From positions 2,604,001-2,668,000 of the forward strand of contig NZ_CP093443.1 in NCBI RefSeq assembly GCF_026168515.1: DNA of 64,000 nt. The letters are read 5' to 3'. The DNA comes from Brevibacterium spongiae (GTDB lineage Bacteria; Actinomycetota; Actinomycetes; Actinomycetales; Brevibacteriaceae). Shown here piece by piece: positions 36,026-44,645 of this stretch. The notes under the pieces were generated by a model that saw only the letters and a list, made by a program, of their open reading frames with translations, made no database searches and had not been told where the DNA came from. Within the stretch, counting starts at the first letter, position 1. Every line of letters begins with the position of its first letter. Both the position numbers and the translations under genes were made by a program.

Positions 36026-36676
36026 TCATTGGGCGTCAGGCTCACCGCCGTCGTCAGGTTCTGGAGCAGAGCCGACCACGGTTGAGCTCGGGTGCATGGC
36101 AATGAACAGCCCCCACTGCGTCGCCCCGTCCTTCTGCCGCCGCGACCGAAACTCTTCGAACAGCTCGTCGATGCGGGTCCGGAACTCCTCGACCTCCTCG
36201 GCGGTGAGCATCGCAGCCATCCGACCCATCGTCCGTTCTTCGTACGGGGCGGCAGTGAACTCGGCAGTGAAGGCCTCGAGCATCTCATCGGTCATGTCAC
36301 CTGTGTTGAGGAACCAACTCTTACCTGTCGCCAAGTACGGGATCTCCCGCGAACCCCGCTTTCCGCGGCGGGGCTCCTGGGCTTCGAGGAATCCGGTGTC
36401 GGCAAGCATCCGCACATGATGGAGAGAGGTCGCAGGATTCAGTCCGGCCGCCTCGGCGATCTCCCTGTTGCTGAGGGCATCGTCGAGGCACAGCCGTAGG
36501 ATCCGGATGCGGACACTCGAGGCCAGAGCCTTCGCCTCGGCGTCGGTGGCGTCTCGACGTTCAACCGCGCGGGCGAGTGCCGCCGCGGCGGGACGACTAG
36601 CTTCGGACCCGCGCGGCCCCATAGGGCTCTCCGCGAGACTCGCTGCCTGATCAGGCGCGGTCGGCTCTGGGTTCAT
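36026..36676 (-). CDS. ArsR-like winged-helix regulator
   Basis: 216 residues. HTH: ALASSVRIRILRLCLDDALS, NREIAEAAGLNPATSLHHVR, MLADTGFLEAQEPRRGKRGS. C-terminal helical region (EAFTAEFTAAPYEERTMGRM) like other HTH_20 proteins that regulate neighbouring exporters. A 35-residue polar N-terminus precedes. ATG with TAGCGT (minus, 36683-36688) six bases upstream: leaderless. Divergent from the MFS gene with three related palindromes between. Probably represses both. Inducer unknown. Confidence 0.87.
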   Translation of the reverse strand: MNPEPTAPDQAASLAESPMGPRGSEASRPAAAALARAVERRDATDAEAKALASSVRIRILRLCLDDALSNREIAEAAGLNPATSLHHVRMLADTGFLEAQEPRRGKRGSREIPYLATGKSWFLNTGDMTDEMLEAFTAEFTAAPYEERTMGRMAAMLTAEEVEEFRTRIDELFEEFRSRRQKDGATQWGLFIAMHPSSTVVGSAPEPDDGGEPDAQ

Positions 36677-36702
36677 GCCTCAACGCTAGCGAGTGATCGA
36701 AG

Positions 36703-36779
36703 GAAGTCAATCAAAGCGTCCAAGTGATTGACTTCTCTCAATCGGTGGTGGACTATTACTGATTGAGAGTTCTCAATCA
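36703..36779. promoter_or_regulatory. Operator cluster between ArsR and MFS genes
   Basis: TGATTGAGA, GT, TCTCAATCA (36760-36779) is a perfect palindrome. GATTGA (36726-36731) faces TCAATC (36738-36743). GAAGTCAATCA (36703-36713) faces TGATTGACTTC (36725-36735). All share TGATTGA/TCAATCA half-sites. TTGACT at 36728 and ACTATT/TATTAC at 36752-36759 could be the MFS promoter, overlapped by these sites. Confidence 0.65.
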
Positions 36780-36814
36780 CTGACATAGTCCGCCTGCCGA
36801 CTCGAGGAAGAGCC

Positions 36815-38143
36815 ATGGCCACAGCCGATCCATTGCCACCAAGCGAGCAGGAACCAGCGCACCCACAGAAATCACCCCGACGCTCCTCGCTGTGGACCCA
36901 TCGTGACTTCATGAAGCTCTGGGCCGGTGACACCGTCTCCGTCTTCGGATCCGAGCTCGTCCTCTTCGCACTCCCCCTCATCGCCGTCCATATCCGCCAC
37001 GCCGATGCCTTCGAGATGGGAGTGCTCGCCGCCCTGGAATCAGCGGCGTTCCTGCTCATCAGCCTGCCCGCCGGGGCCTGGGTCGATCGCCTGCCGAAGA
37101 AGCTCGTCATCGTCTCCGGCGACATCATCCGCGCCGCGATTCTGCTGACCATCCCTCTGGCCTGGGCACTCGATGCCCTGAGCATGCTTCAGCTATACCT
37201 CGTCGCGGCCGGGGTCGGCATCGTAACCGTCTTCTTCGATATCGCCAACCAGTCCTATCTGCCCGAACTCGTCGACGGGGACGCGATCGCCGACGGCAAC
37301 GGCAAACTCCAAGCCAGCCAGCAGACCGCCGGAGTCGCAGGCCCGACCTTGGCCTCCGGACTCGTGACGATTCTCGGCGCGCCGCTCACTGTAGGACTCA
37401 CGAGCATCTGCATGGGACTGTCCAGCATCCTCGTCGGGCTCATCCGGCACCGTGAGAAACCACAGCCGGTCGAGAATCGTGCCGGCTTCGTCGCCGAGGT
37501 CCGCGAGGGCCTCGCCTTCGTCCTCAGTCACCCCCTGCTGCGCCGCATCACCGCCTGCACGGGACTGACGAACTTCGCTTCCTCGGGCGTCTTCGCCCTC
37601 CTCGTGCTGTTTGCCCTCACCACTCTCGGACTCCACCAGGTCGAACTCGGCATCATCATGTCCGTCGCCTCCGCGGGCGGCATCCTCGGTGCGCTCAGTG
37701 CCGCCTGGGTGCAGAAGACCCTTGGTGAGGGAACGAGCATCGCCGTGTCCGCGCTGATCAGCGGCCTGTGCTTCCTCGGCGTTCCGCTCGCAACGCTCCT
37801 GCCCGCGCTTCCCACGCTTCTCGTCGGCTGGTTTCTCGTCACCTGGGCGGTCGTCGTCTACAACATCGCGCAGGTCAGCTTCCGCCAGCGCCTGTGCCCG
37901 AAGCCGCTGCTCGGGCGGATGAACGCCTCGATCCGATTCCTTGTGTGGGGGCCGATGCCGCTGGGCGCCTTCCTCGCCGGAATCCTCGGCGACCGTCTCG
38001 GGGTGACGACGACGATGTGGATCCTCGCGGTCTGTGCGTTGCTCGGCTCATTGCCGGTACTAATCTCTCCGCTGCTGCGGATGCGGAAGCTCCCGCGCGA
38101 ACTCGATCTTTTGAGCAGCGGCGAAACGGCCGATCAAGAATGA
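36815..38143 (+). CDS. MFS transporter (MFS_3/EntS-type exporter)
   Basis: 442 residues, about 12 membrane helices: SELVLFALPLIAVHIRHADA, AFLLISLPAGAWVDRLPKKL (motif A-like GxxxDRxxxK), IIRAAILLTIPLAWALDALS, and paired helices in the second half such as SVASAGGILGALSAAWVQKT. Hydrophilic, proline-rich 30-residue start. Resembles EntS-like proton-driven multidrug or siderophore exporters. ATG with GAGGAAG upstream. Likely controlled by the divergent ArsR-like protein. Confidence 0.88.
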   Translation: MATADPLPPSEQEPAHPQKSPRRSSLWTHRDFMKLWAGDTVSVFGSELVLFALPLIAVHIRHADAFEMGVLAALESAAFLLISLPAGAWVDRLPKKLVIVSGDIIRAAILLTIPLAWALDALSMLQLYLVAAGVGIVTVFFDIANQSYLPELVDGDAIADGNGKLQASQQTAGVAGPTLASGLVTILGAPLTVGLTSICMGLSSILVGLIRHREKPQPVENRAGFVAEVREGLAFVLSHPLLRRITACTGLTNFASSGVFALLVLFALTTLGLHQVELGIIMSVASAGGILGALSAAWVQKTLGEGTSIAVSALISGLCFLGVPLATLLPALPTLLVGWFLVTWAVVVYNIAQVSFRQRLCPKPLLGRMNASIRFLVWGPMPLGAFLAGILGDRLGVTTTMWILAVCALLGSLPVLISPLLRMRKLPRELDLLSSGETADQE

Positions 38144-38224
38144 GAGACGAACGCTCTGAATGATCAGCGTGGCTGGGCCGGCCCGGACAGGACGGTTTCC
38201 CGGCGCAGAGGGAGAGCTGAGGGA

Positions 38225-38284
38225 GTTAAGTGGGTCCAGAGTGCACATTTGCCTCGCCATTTTGGCAATCTGCGCACACTTAAC
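38225..38284. repeat. Long palindrome, copy 2
   Basis: GTTAAGTGGGTCCAGAGTGC (38225-38244) and GCAATCTGCGCACACTTAAC (38265-38284) pair over about 16 of 20 positions. Same orientation and same loop motif (ACATTT...TCGC...ATTT) as copy 1 at 35.95 kb. Confidence 0.7.
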
Positions 38285-38287
38285 TTG

Positions 38288-38392
38288 CCGACCGGGGAAG
38301 AATCAGTCCGTTCGCCGCAGAATCGGTCCGTTCGCCGCAGAGTCCGTCCGTTCGCCGCAGAATCAGTCCGTCCAACGCAGAATCTGCGCGCC
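38288..38392. repeat. 20-bp tandem repeat, about 4.5 copies
   Basis: The unit AGAATCAGTCCGTTCGCCGC recurs four times with one to four changes, then decays into AGAATCTGCGC. It lies between the palindrome and the end of the response-regulator gene; no open frame of note covers it. Confidence 0.8.
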
Positions 38393-38411
38393 CCGCGCCC
38401 CGTGCCCCGCC

Positions 38412-39071
38412 TCAGCGGGTCGCGTAGAGGTGCTCGGGGCGGCCCGTGTTGCCGTACTGCAGGGAAACCGTGATCGTGCGGGCCTCGGCGAGCTTCGCCA
38501 GATGCCGCTGGGCGGTCGCACGGGAGGCTCCGACCGCCTCGGCGACTTCGAGGGCCGTCATCGGACCGTGAGCTTCCTCGAGCGCGGCGAGGATCCGCGT
38601 CGTCGTCGAAGAACCTGCCGGGCTCGCCCCGGACCCGCCTGTGGCGGACGCATCGTGGAGGTTGCGCAGCTGTCGTTCGAGGTCAGCCTGTCCGACCTTC
38701 TCCCTCTCCCAGTACCGCCGGAACCGGGCGTAGCGGCGCAGGAAGTTCTGCAGCACCTCGGCGGCGAAGGGTTTGACGATGTACGTCATCGCCCCGGCGC
38801 GCAGCGAGGCCCGCACGACCTGCGGGTCAGTGACCGCCGAGAGCACGATCGCATCGATATCGGACTCGCGGACGAGGTCGACGCCGGTGCCCTCGGGCAG
38901 CACATAGTCCACGAGCAGCAGGTCCACACCGCCGGAGGCGATGACCTCGCGCGCCGTTCCCAGGTCGCGCACGGGTTCGAGTGCCGTGAATCCGGGCACC
39001 TCGTCGACGTAGCGGGCGTGGATCTGCCCGACGAAGAAGTCGTCGTCGAGCACGAGAACGTTGACCATCAT
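38412..39071 (-). CDS. DpiA/CitB-family response regulator
   Basis: 219 residues. Receiver: VNVLVLDDDFFVGQIHARYV, phospho-acceptor Asp in VDLLLVDYVLPEGTG, and YIVKPFAAEVL with the conserved Lys. C-terminal winged helix-type HTH TALEVAEAVGASRATAQRHL, characteristic of the CitB/DcuR/DpiA group that senses C4-dicarboxylates or citrate. Start overlaps the kinase end by four bases (ATGA type). Presumably activates the divergent citrate transporter gene. Confidence 0.9.
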   Translation of the reverse strand: MMVNVLVLDDDFFVGQIHARYVDEVPGFTALEPVRDLGTAREVIASGGVDLLLVDYVLPEGTGVDLVRESDIDAIVLSAVTDPQVVRASLRAGAMTYIVKPFAAEVLQNFLRRYARFRRYWEREKVGQADLERQLRNLHDASATGGSGASPAGSSTTTRILAALEEAHGPMTALEVAEAVGASRATAQRHLAKLAEARTITVSLQYGNTGRPEHLYATR

Positions 39072-40987
39072 GTCTCCTCATCTTGCGAAAAATCGTCGAG
39101 CGCCTCGGGCAGGACCATTCCGAAGCTCGCCCCGCCGAGGTCCGGGTCGTGGCCGTCGATGAGCCACACTCGGCCACCTCCCTGCTGCGCCACGCGCCGG
39201 CTGAGCGCGAGGCCGATGCCGAGTCCGTGACCGTCCCCGGTGCCGGTCCCTGAGGTCAGTCCGATCCCGAAATCCGGCGCCGAGGCGGCCCGCGCGGTGG
39301 AGAATCCCTCGTCGAAGATCTTCTCCGCCACCTCCTCATCGACACCGTCCCCGGTGTCAGTGACGACCGCGTGCAGTTCGGCTCCAGCGCTGAGCACCTG
39401 CACCTCGACCCGGCCTCCCGCGGAGAACCTGTCCCTATCGTCAGAGAACCGGCTCACATCGTCAGAGAATCGTTCCCCGTCAGAGACATGTCCCCCATCG
39501 CCCGAATACCGGTGCCCGGCGACCGCGGCGCGCACCGCATTGTCGATGAGGTTGCCGAGGATGAGCGTGACCGCTTCCGGGTCGCGGACGGTGCCCATGG
39601 CCAGGGAGTCCGGGGTCACTGCCAGGGTCACCCCCGCCTCGGCGGCCGTCGTCCCCTTCGCCTCGAGGACCGCACGCAGGTACGGGTCGGAGACGAGCTC
39701 GATGTCCTGGACCGGGGTGGTGATCGGCCCGGTGCCCAGCAGCGAGGACAGATAGGTATGCGCCTCGTCGGTGGCTCCCGTATCGACGAGCCCGAGCACC
39801 GTGTGCAGCCGGTTGGCGAACTCGTGGCGCTGAGTGCGCAGCGCCCGAGCCATCGCGGTCACCGATTCCAGCTGGCGAGCCATCGCGAGCATCTGGGTCT
39901 CGTCGCGCAAGGTCACGACCCCGCCGACGGACACCCCGTCGCGTTGGACCCGCACTGCCGTGGCGAGCAGGATGCGTTCGCCGATCGTGATCCGCCGGCG
40001 CAGGGCGCCTTCGGCCGGGGCCTCGGCCATCATCGCGGTGATCTCCTCGGGCACGTCGATCAGGTCGGCTGCGCCGTTGTCCCTCGCCGAGGCGGCACCG
40101 CTCTTCGATTCGGCCCTGCCCTTCCGTACGACGCTGACCTCCTTCGAGGCGGCGCCGCCGTCGCCTGCGAGTGCGCGGTTCCCGTCATCGTCGGAATCCC
40201 CCGCCGAGGCGGTTCCGAGCAGCTCCTTCGCGTTCGAATTGCTCAGGGTGAGCTTCCCGTCGGTGCCGAATCCCAGCACCCCGTCATCGAGTCCGCGCAG
40301 CACGGCTCCCTGATCGCGGGCCATCTCGGCGAGCTCTTCGGGCCCGACGCCGAGTGTCTCCCGCCGCAGTCTGCGCCCCAGCCAGTAGGAGACACCGCCG
40401 CCGAGAGCGAGAGCCAGCACGGCCACAGTGCCCAGCAGCAGCATCTCCCTGCGCACATCAGCATCGAGCACCGAAGCGAAGATGCCGACCGAGACCTCAC
40501 CGACGACGGTGGATCCGTCCTCGCTCGAGTAGATCGGCACCTTCGCCCGCACGGTCTCTCCGAGCGTGCCTGATTCGTGGGAGACGTTCTCGCGTCCGGC
40601 CAGCGCCTCATCCGGAGACGTCGAGACCTTGTGTCCGATCTTCGACCGGTCCGGGTGGGTGAGCCGGATTCCCCGGTCGTCGGTGATGACGGCGAAGGTG
40701 ATGCCCGACCGGTCGCGCAGATCATCGGTGATCGCCAGCATCGCTGCCACGATCTGAGCATCGGGCTTCTCGGCGTGTTCGGCCGAGGCCTGCGTCGCGG
40801 CCGCCCGGACATCCGGATCGATCGCCAGCGTGCGGGCAGTGGCCAGCGCCTTGGTTTCGGTCACCTCGGTGACGGAGCGCGCACCCATCCACGCGAACGC
40901 GCCGGTGACCAGCGTGAGGATCACGACGACGAGCGCGAGCTGAGTGATCAGCACACGACGGGAGAAGGATTGGCGGGGCCGGGGCAC
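39068..40987 (-). CDS. DpiB/CitA-family sensor histidine kinase
   Basis: About 639 residues from GTG 40987. Membrane helix (VLITQLALVVVILTLVTGAF), an extracytoplasmic PAS-like sensor domain (DRSGITFAVITDDRGIRLTH, HPDRSKIGHKVSTSPDEALA, typical citrate/dicarboxylate-binding), second helix (LLLGTVAVLALALGGGVSYW), a cytoplasmic PAS, and the phospho-acceptor region RTQRHEFANRLHTVLGLVDT with His. The ATPase domain has NLIDNAVRAAV and DTGDGVDEE. An insertion of about 30 residues rich in Ser/Asp (FSDD repeats) follows the N-box. TACGCT (minus, 40994-40999) plus six bases before the GTG suggests leaderless. Pairs with DpiA-like regulator. Confidence 0.9.
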   Translation of the reverse strand: MPRPRQSFSRRVLITQLALVVVILTLVTGAFAWMGARSVTEVTETKALATARTLAIDPDVRAAATQASAEHAEKPDAQIVAAMLAITDDLRDRSGITFAVITDDRGIRLTHPDRSKIGHKVSTSPDEALAGRENVSHESGTLGETVRAKVPIYSSEDGSTVVGEVSVGIFASVLDADVRREMLLLGTVAVLALALGGGVSYWLGRRLRRETLGVGPEELAEMARDQGAVLRGLDDGVLGFGTDGKLTLSNSNAKELLGTASAGDSDDDGNRALAGDGGAASKEVSVVRKGRAESKSGAASARDNGAADLIDVPEEITAMMAEAPAEGALRRRITIGERILLATAVRVQRDGVSVGGVVTLRDETQMLAMARQLESVTAMARALRTQRHEFANRLHTVLGLVDTGATDEAHTYLSSLLGTGPITTPVQDIELVSDPYLRAVLEAKGTTAAEAGVTLAVTPDSLAMGTVRDPEAVTLILGNLIDNAVRAAVAGHRYSGDGGHVSDGERFSDDVSRFSDDRDRFSAGGRVEVQVLSAGAELHAVVTDTGDGVDEEVAEKIFDEGFSTARAASAPDFGIGLTSGTGTGDGHGLGIGLALSRRVAQQGGGRVWLIDGHDPDLGGASFGMVLPEALDDFSQDEET

Positions 40988-41130
40988 GCGGCAAGCGTAG
41001 CCGCGTTTGAGCGCAATGCGCAAAAGGTGGTCAATGATCTAAACGCCATCAGTGCACACAAACGCGCGCGGCACGTGATCTGGGCCCTACGGTGTTTCGA
41101 GCCTCACATTCGCCTTCGAAGGAGAAGCTC

Positions 41131-42687
41131 GTGCTTGTCATTCTCGGTTTCGCGATGATCCTCGTCTTCATGACGCTGATCATGACGAAGCGTCTCTCAC
41201 CAATCCTCGCCCTCATCCTCGTGCCCACGATCTTCGGCCTCTTCGCCGGGGCCGGTCTGGGCATCGGGGAGATGGTCATGGATGCGATCGCCTCGATGTC
41301 GTCGACGGCCGCGCTGCTGCTGTTCGCGATCATCTACTTCGGCATCATGATCGACGTCGGCCTCTTCGACAAGCTCGTCGAGTTCATCCTCAAGGTCGCC
41401 GGCAACGACCCGGTCAAGGTCGTCCTCGGCACTGCCCTGCTCACCGGTGCGGTCTCCCTCGACGGTGACGGATCGACGACGTTCATCGTCGTCACCGCGG
41501 CAATGCTGCCGATCTACCAGCGCCTCGAAATGTCCCCGGTCGTACTCACCTGCGTGGCCGGCCTCATCAACGGCACCCTCAACATCGTCCCCTGGGGCGG
41601 ACCGACCGCACGCGCCTCCTCGGCGCTGCAGATCGACGCCAACGAGATCTTCGCCCCGATGGTGCCCTCCCTCATCGCCGGCCTCCTCGTCTGCCTCCTC
41701 TTCGCCTACCTGCTCGGCCTCTCCGAGCGTCGCCGCCTGGCCAAGAACGGCGTCGCCTGGGTCGAGGACCGCGGATCGAAGGGCCACGGGTCGAAGGGAC
41801 ACGGGTCGAAGAGTCGCAAGGACCTCGTCGGCGCCGTCGCCGGCGCGACCACCGCAGGCGGATCCGCACGGACGGGAAGCACTGCCACCGGCCCCGGACA
41901 CGGCGCCACCGGCTCCGGATACGGAGCGACCACGACCGGCGACGATGACGGTCACGGATCGGCCGCCTCGGCGACGGGTTCGACCGGTTCTGACAACGAT
42001 GCAGACTCCGTGTCAGGTTCCGGCACGGGACTGGCGAACACCGCGCTCGACCCGAACCGGGCGACGCTGCGACCGAAGCTGTTCTGGTTCAACCTCGGCC
42101 TCACCGTGGCCGTGATGGTCCTGCTCATCATCGACATCCTGCCGCTGCCGTACCTGTTCATGATCGGCACGGTCATCGCACTCATGGTCAACTTCCCGAA
42201 GATGAAAGAGCAGCAGGAGGAGCTCGCCTCCCACGCCACCGCGATCATCTCCGTCGTCGCCATGGTCATGGCCGCCGGCGTGCTCACCGGAATCATGTCC
42301 GGCACCGGAATGGTCGATGCGATGGCCGAATGGCTCGTCGACGTCATCCCGAACGCGATGGGCCCCTACATGGCCGTCATCACCGGCCTGCTGTCGATCC
42401 CGATGACGTTCTTCATGAGCAACGACGCCTTCTACTTCGGCATCCTGCCCGTGCTCGCCGAGACCGCCTCCCACTTCGGCATCTCCGCAGCCGACATGGC
42501 CCGCGCCTCGATCACCGGCCAGCCCGTGCACATGCAGTCGCCGCTGGTGCCCGCGATCCTGCTGCTCGTGTCCCTGTCCGGAGTCGAACTCGGCGACCAC
42601 CACAAGAAGGTGCTGTGGCGTGCGCTCATCGTCGCCTTGGTCATGCTCGCCGTGGGTGTCGCCATCGGCGTCATCGGAATCGGCTGA
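41131..42687 (+). CDS. CitMHS-family citrate transporter
   Basis: 518 residues. Starts at GTG 41131 with AAGGAG six bases upstream. Twelve or so helices: LVILGFAMILVFMTLIMTKR, ALLLFAIIYFGIMIDVGLFD, VSLDGDGSTTFIVVTAAMLP (family-typical DGDGSTT), and in the second half FYFGILPVLAETASHFGIS. Imports citrate complexed with Mg or Ca in symport with protons. Between helix groups, about residues 205-305, is a Gly/Ser/Thr-rich loop with short repeats. Divergent from the citrate-sensing kinase genes. Confidence 0.92.
   Translation: MLVILGFAMILVFMTLIMTKRLSPILALILVPTIFGLFAGAGLGIGEMVMDAIASMSSTAALLLFAIIYFGIMIDVGLFDKLVEFILKVAGNDPVKVVLGTALLTGAVSLDGDGSTTFIVVTAAMLPIYQRLEMSPVVLTCVAGLINGTLNIVPWGGPTARASSALQIDANEIFAPMVPSLIAGLLVCLLFAYLLGLSERRRLAKNGVAWVEDRGSKGHGSKGHGSKSRKDLVGAVAGATTAGGSARTGSTATGPGHGATGSGYGATTTGDDDGHGSAASATGSTGSDNDADSVSGSGTGLANTALDPNRATLRPKLFWFNLGLTVAVMVLLIIDILPLPYLFMIGTVIALMVNFPKMKEQQEELASHATAIISVVAMVMAAGVLTGIMSGTGMVDAMAEWLVDVIPNAMGPYMAVITGLLSIPMTFFMSNDAFYFGILPVLAETASHFGISAADMARASITGQPVHMQSPLVPAILLLVSLSGVELGDHHKKVLWRALIVALVMLAVGVAIGVIGIG
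41776..41820 (+). repeat. 15-bp tandem repeat in the citrate transporter loop
   Basis: GGGTCGAAGGGACAC-type units occur about three times, coding the SKGHGSKGHGSK stretch at the start of the low-complexity loop. Confidence 0.7.
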
Positions 42688-42700
42688 GCGGAGGCCGACG

Positions 42701-43162
42701 ATGACTCATCTCTATTCGGCTCCGCAGAGCCGCTTCCCAGCCCCGTCCCTGCGCGTCACGGCGTCGAGCGGCATCGATTCGGCTGCGGCGACCGTGGTGC
42801 TCGCGCTGCGCACCGATGCGTCCCCGGCCGTGCTCGACCAGGCGATCGCCGCAGCTCGGCGTGAGAACGCGGCGGTGCGGGCCGTCGTGTTCGGCACCGA
42901 CACGACGACGGCCCCGTCCACGTCTCCCCTGGCCGAGTGCACCCGGTTGGGTGCCGCCCTCGCCGAGGCGGGGCTTGAGTACGAGGTCCACCGTGCCGGT
43001 CCCGATCTGGCTGAGCAGATCCTGGCTCTGGCCGAGGAACACGGCGCGGCGCTCATCGTCATGGCCGCCAAGCGCCGCTCCCCCGTGGTCAAGCTGCTGC
43101 TCGGGTCGAGTGCGCAGCAGGTGATCCTCGAAGCCGAGTGCCCCGTGCTGTTGGTGAAGTAA
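42701..43162 (+). CDS. UspA-domain protein
   Basis: 153 residues with one universal-stress-protein domain: ATVVLALRTDASPAVLDQAI, AAALIVMAAKRRSPVV and LLGSSAQQVILEAECPVLLV, where GSSAQxV stands for the nucleotide-binding G-x2-G-x9-G(S/T). A loose N-terminus of about 30 residues precedes. ATG with GGAG about eight bases upstream; 13 bases after the citrate transporter, so likely cotranscribed. UspA partners of transporters often sense ATP; role here unknown. Confidence 0.85.
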   Translation: MTHLYSAPQSRFPAPSLRVTASSGIDSAAATVVLALRTDASPAVLDQAIAAARRENAAVRAVVFGTDTTTAPSTSPLAECTRLGAALAEAGLEYEVHRAGPDLAEQILALAEEHGAALIVMAAKRRSPVVKLLLGSSAQQVILEAECPVLLVK

Positions 43163-43211
43163 CGACACTGCGCGCGGGACCGAGACGCTGTAGGTGAAGT
43201 AGGAGTCTTCT

Positions 43212-44399
43212 TCAGATCCCGCCGAGGCCGCGGCCCGGTGAGAGCAGACCGTGCGGGTCGAGGTCGTCCTTGGTCTCCTGCAGGTTCCGACGGCCCACCA
43301 ACGGTCCCCAGGCGTCGAGCTCGTCCCACAGCGCCGCGGGTGCGTGGAGCAGTCGGGCGCTGATGCGGTGCAGGCCGAAGGACCTCAGATGTTCGAGGAC
43401 CACACGCGCGGCCACACCCGGTTCGGTCTCCGGGGCGCCGAGTCCGAGTTCGAAGCGTCCGCTCGCACTCCCCCGCAGCTGCAGCGGATAGCCGATCGCG
43501 TCCTCGAGGCGTGAGACCGTCTCCAGCAGGCCGGGCAGGAAGTCCGGAGCCACGGACAAGCTGATCGTCACGGGCATTCGTGCCCGCCGAGCCCACCATT
43601 CGGGGCGCGCACATGGCCTCGCGCCGGGGATCTGTTCGGTGAGGAATCCGATCTCCGCCTCGACCTCGGCCGACTCCCCCTCGACGAGGGCGATCGTCGC
43701 CGCCGGAGACCCGGGCGGACGTTCGATGACGACCGCATCCGGACCTCTGCGGGCGATGAGAAGGTCCGCGGCCGCCTCGGTGCCGGGAATCCAGACGAAA
43801 TCCTGAGATGCGGGTCGCGGTGTCAGCCGGATCTCAGCCTCGACGATGATGGCACGGGTTCCCCACGATCCGCTCAACACGGACGGCAGGCTCCGGCCCG
43901 CCAGGGCAGACGAGAGACCGTCCGCGGTGCGGGCGATGGTCCCGTCGGCACCCACCGTGGTCACCGACAGCACGGTTTCGACGATGCGCGGACGGCGGAG
44001 GTGGCGGGGCCCGAGTGCTGCGGTGGCGATCATCCCGCCGAGGCTGGACCCCGCCTCGATGCGGTCGGCCGGCAGATCGGGCAGGATCTCGTGCCCGGTA
44101 CGGGCGGCGATCCTGTCCAGCGCGGAGACCCGCGCTCCCGCCCCGGCACGGATGCTCAGGTCAGCGCTGGAACGTTCGGCCACCTCGGCGAGTCCGGTGA
44201 GGTCGATGAGCAGCCCCGGGGTGGGAACCGGCGGATGGTCGTCGAAGGCGGTGCCGCCGCCGAAGACGGCGACGGTGCGGCGTTCGGTGTGGGCGCGGGC
44301 CATGAGCTCCGAGAGTTCAGCGATGGTCTCGGGGCTGGCCAAACGGGGCAGTTCGTCTGTGGTCCGGCTCATCCCCACCTCCGTGTGTCCATCCGTCAT
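43212..44399 (-). CDS. FAD-binding oxidoreductase, GlcE-like
   Basis: 395 residues from ATG 44399 with GGGAGG upstream. An N-terminal FAD_binding_4 (PCMH) domain: RRTVAVFGGGTAFDDH, LLIDLTGLAEVAERSSADLS, IEAGSSLGGMIATAALGPRH. The C-terminal part ends with LQETKDDLDPHGLLSPGRGL, the typical FDPxxxxxPGR close. Domain layout and length fit GlcE, a flavoprotein subunit of glycolate oxidase making glyoxylate. Its neighbour is malate synthase, which uses glyoxylate, supporting a glycolate role; GlcD and GlcF are not here. Confidence 0.8.
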   Translation of the reverse strand: MTDGHTEVGMSRTTDELPRLASPETIAELSELMARAHTERRTVAVFGGGTAFDDHPPVPTPGLLIDLTGLAEVAERSSADLSIRAGAGARVSALDRIAARTGHEILPDLPADRIEAGSSLGGMIATAALGPRHLRRPRIVETVLSVTTVGADGTIARTADGLSSALAGRSLPSVLSGSWGTRAIIVEAEIRLTPRPASQDFVWIPGTEAAADLLIARRGPDAVVIERPPGSPAATIALVEGESAEVEAEIGFLTEQIPGARPCARPEWWARRARMPVTISLSVAPDFLPGLLETVSRLEDAIGYPLQLRGSASGRFELGLGAPETEPGVAARVVLEHLRSFGLHRISARLLHAPAALWDELDAWGPLVGRRNLQETKDDLDPHGLLSPGRGLGGI

Positions 44400-44447
44400 C
44401 GGTGCCTCCCCGGCAGCAGGTCGATCCGAGCACGTGCGTGGCGTTCC

Positions 44448-44465
44448 GTGCACGTGCACGTGCAC
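44448..44465. other. 18-base perfect palindrome
   Basis: GTGCACGTGCACGTGCAC reads the same on both strands, 48 bases upstream of the GlcE-like start. Could be a regulator site or simple sequence. Confidence 0.35.
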
Positions 44466-44512
44466 CTCGATCCGCGCACCGGCAAAGAGGCGTGTGTTCA
44501 GAGCTTAGCGAA

Positions 44513-44559
44513 GAATGCCCCCGAAATCGGTGCTCACGGCACAGATTTCGGGGGCATTC
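44513..44559 (-). terminator. Terminator downstream of malate synthase
   Basis: GAATGCCCCCGAAATC (44513-44528) pairs perfectly with GATTTCGGGGGCATTC (44544-44559), a 16-bp stem, 87 bases after the aceB stop; a short T-rich segment follows on the minus strand. Confidence 0.75.
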
Positions 44560-44645
44560 GGCGTGGTCACACCGGTTCTCCTCGGATTGGGGAGGTCACG
44601 GGGTCACCGGTCGGGCACCGCGTCTCGAGCGGACCGGCGGGCCGA

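Noticed and set aside
38288..38392. Possible CRISPR-like array
   Set aside because: The 20-bp units are contiguous without unique spacers; a simple tandem repeat.
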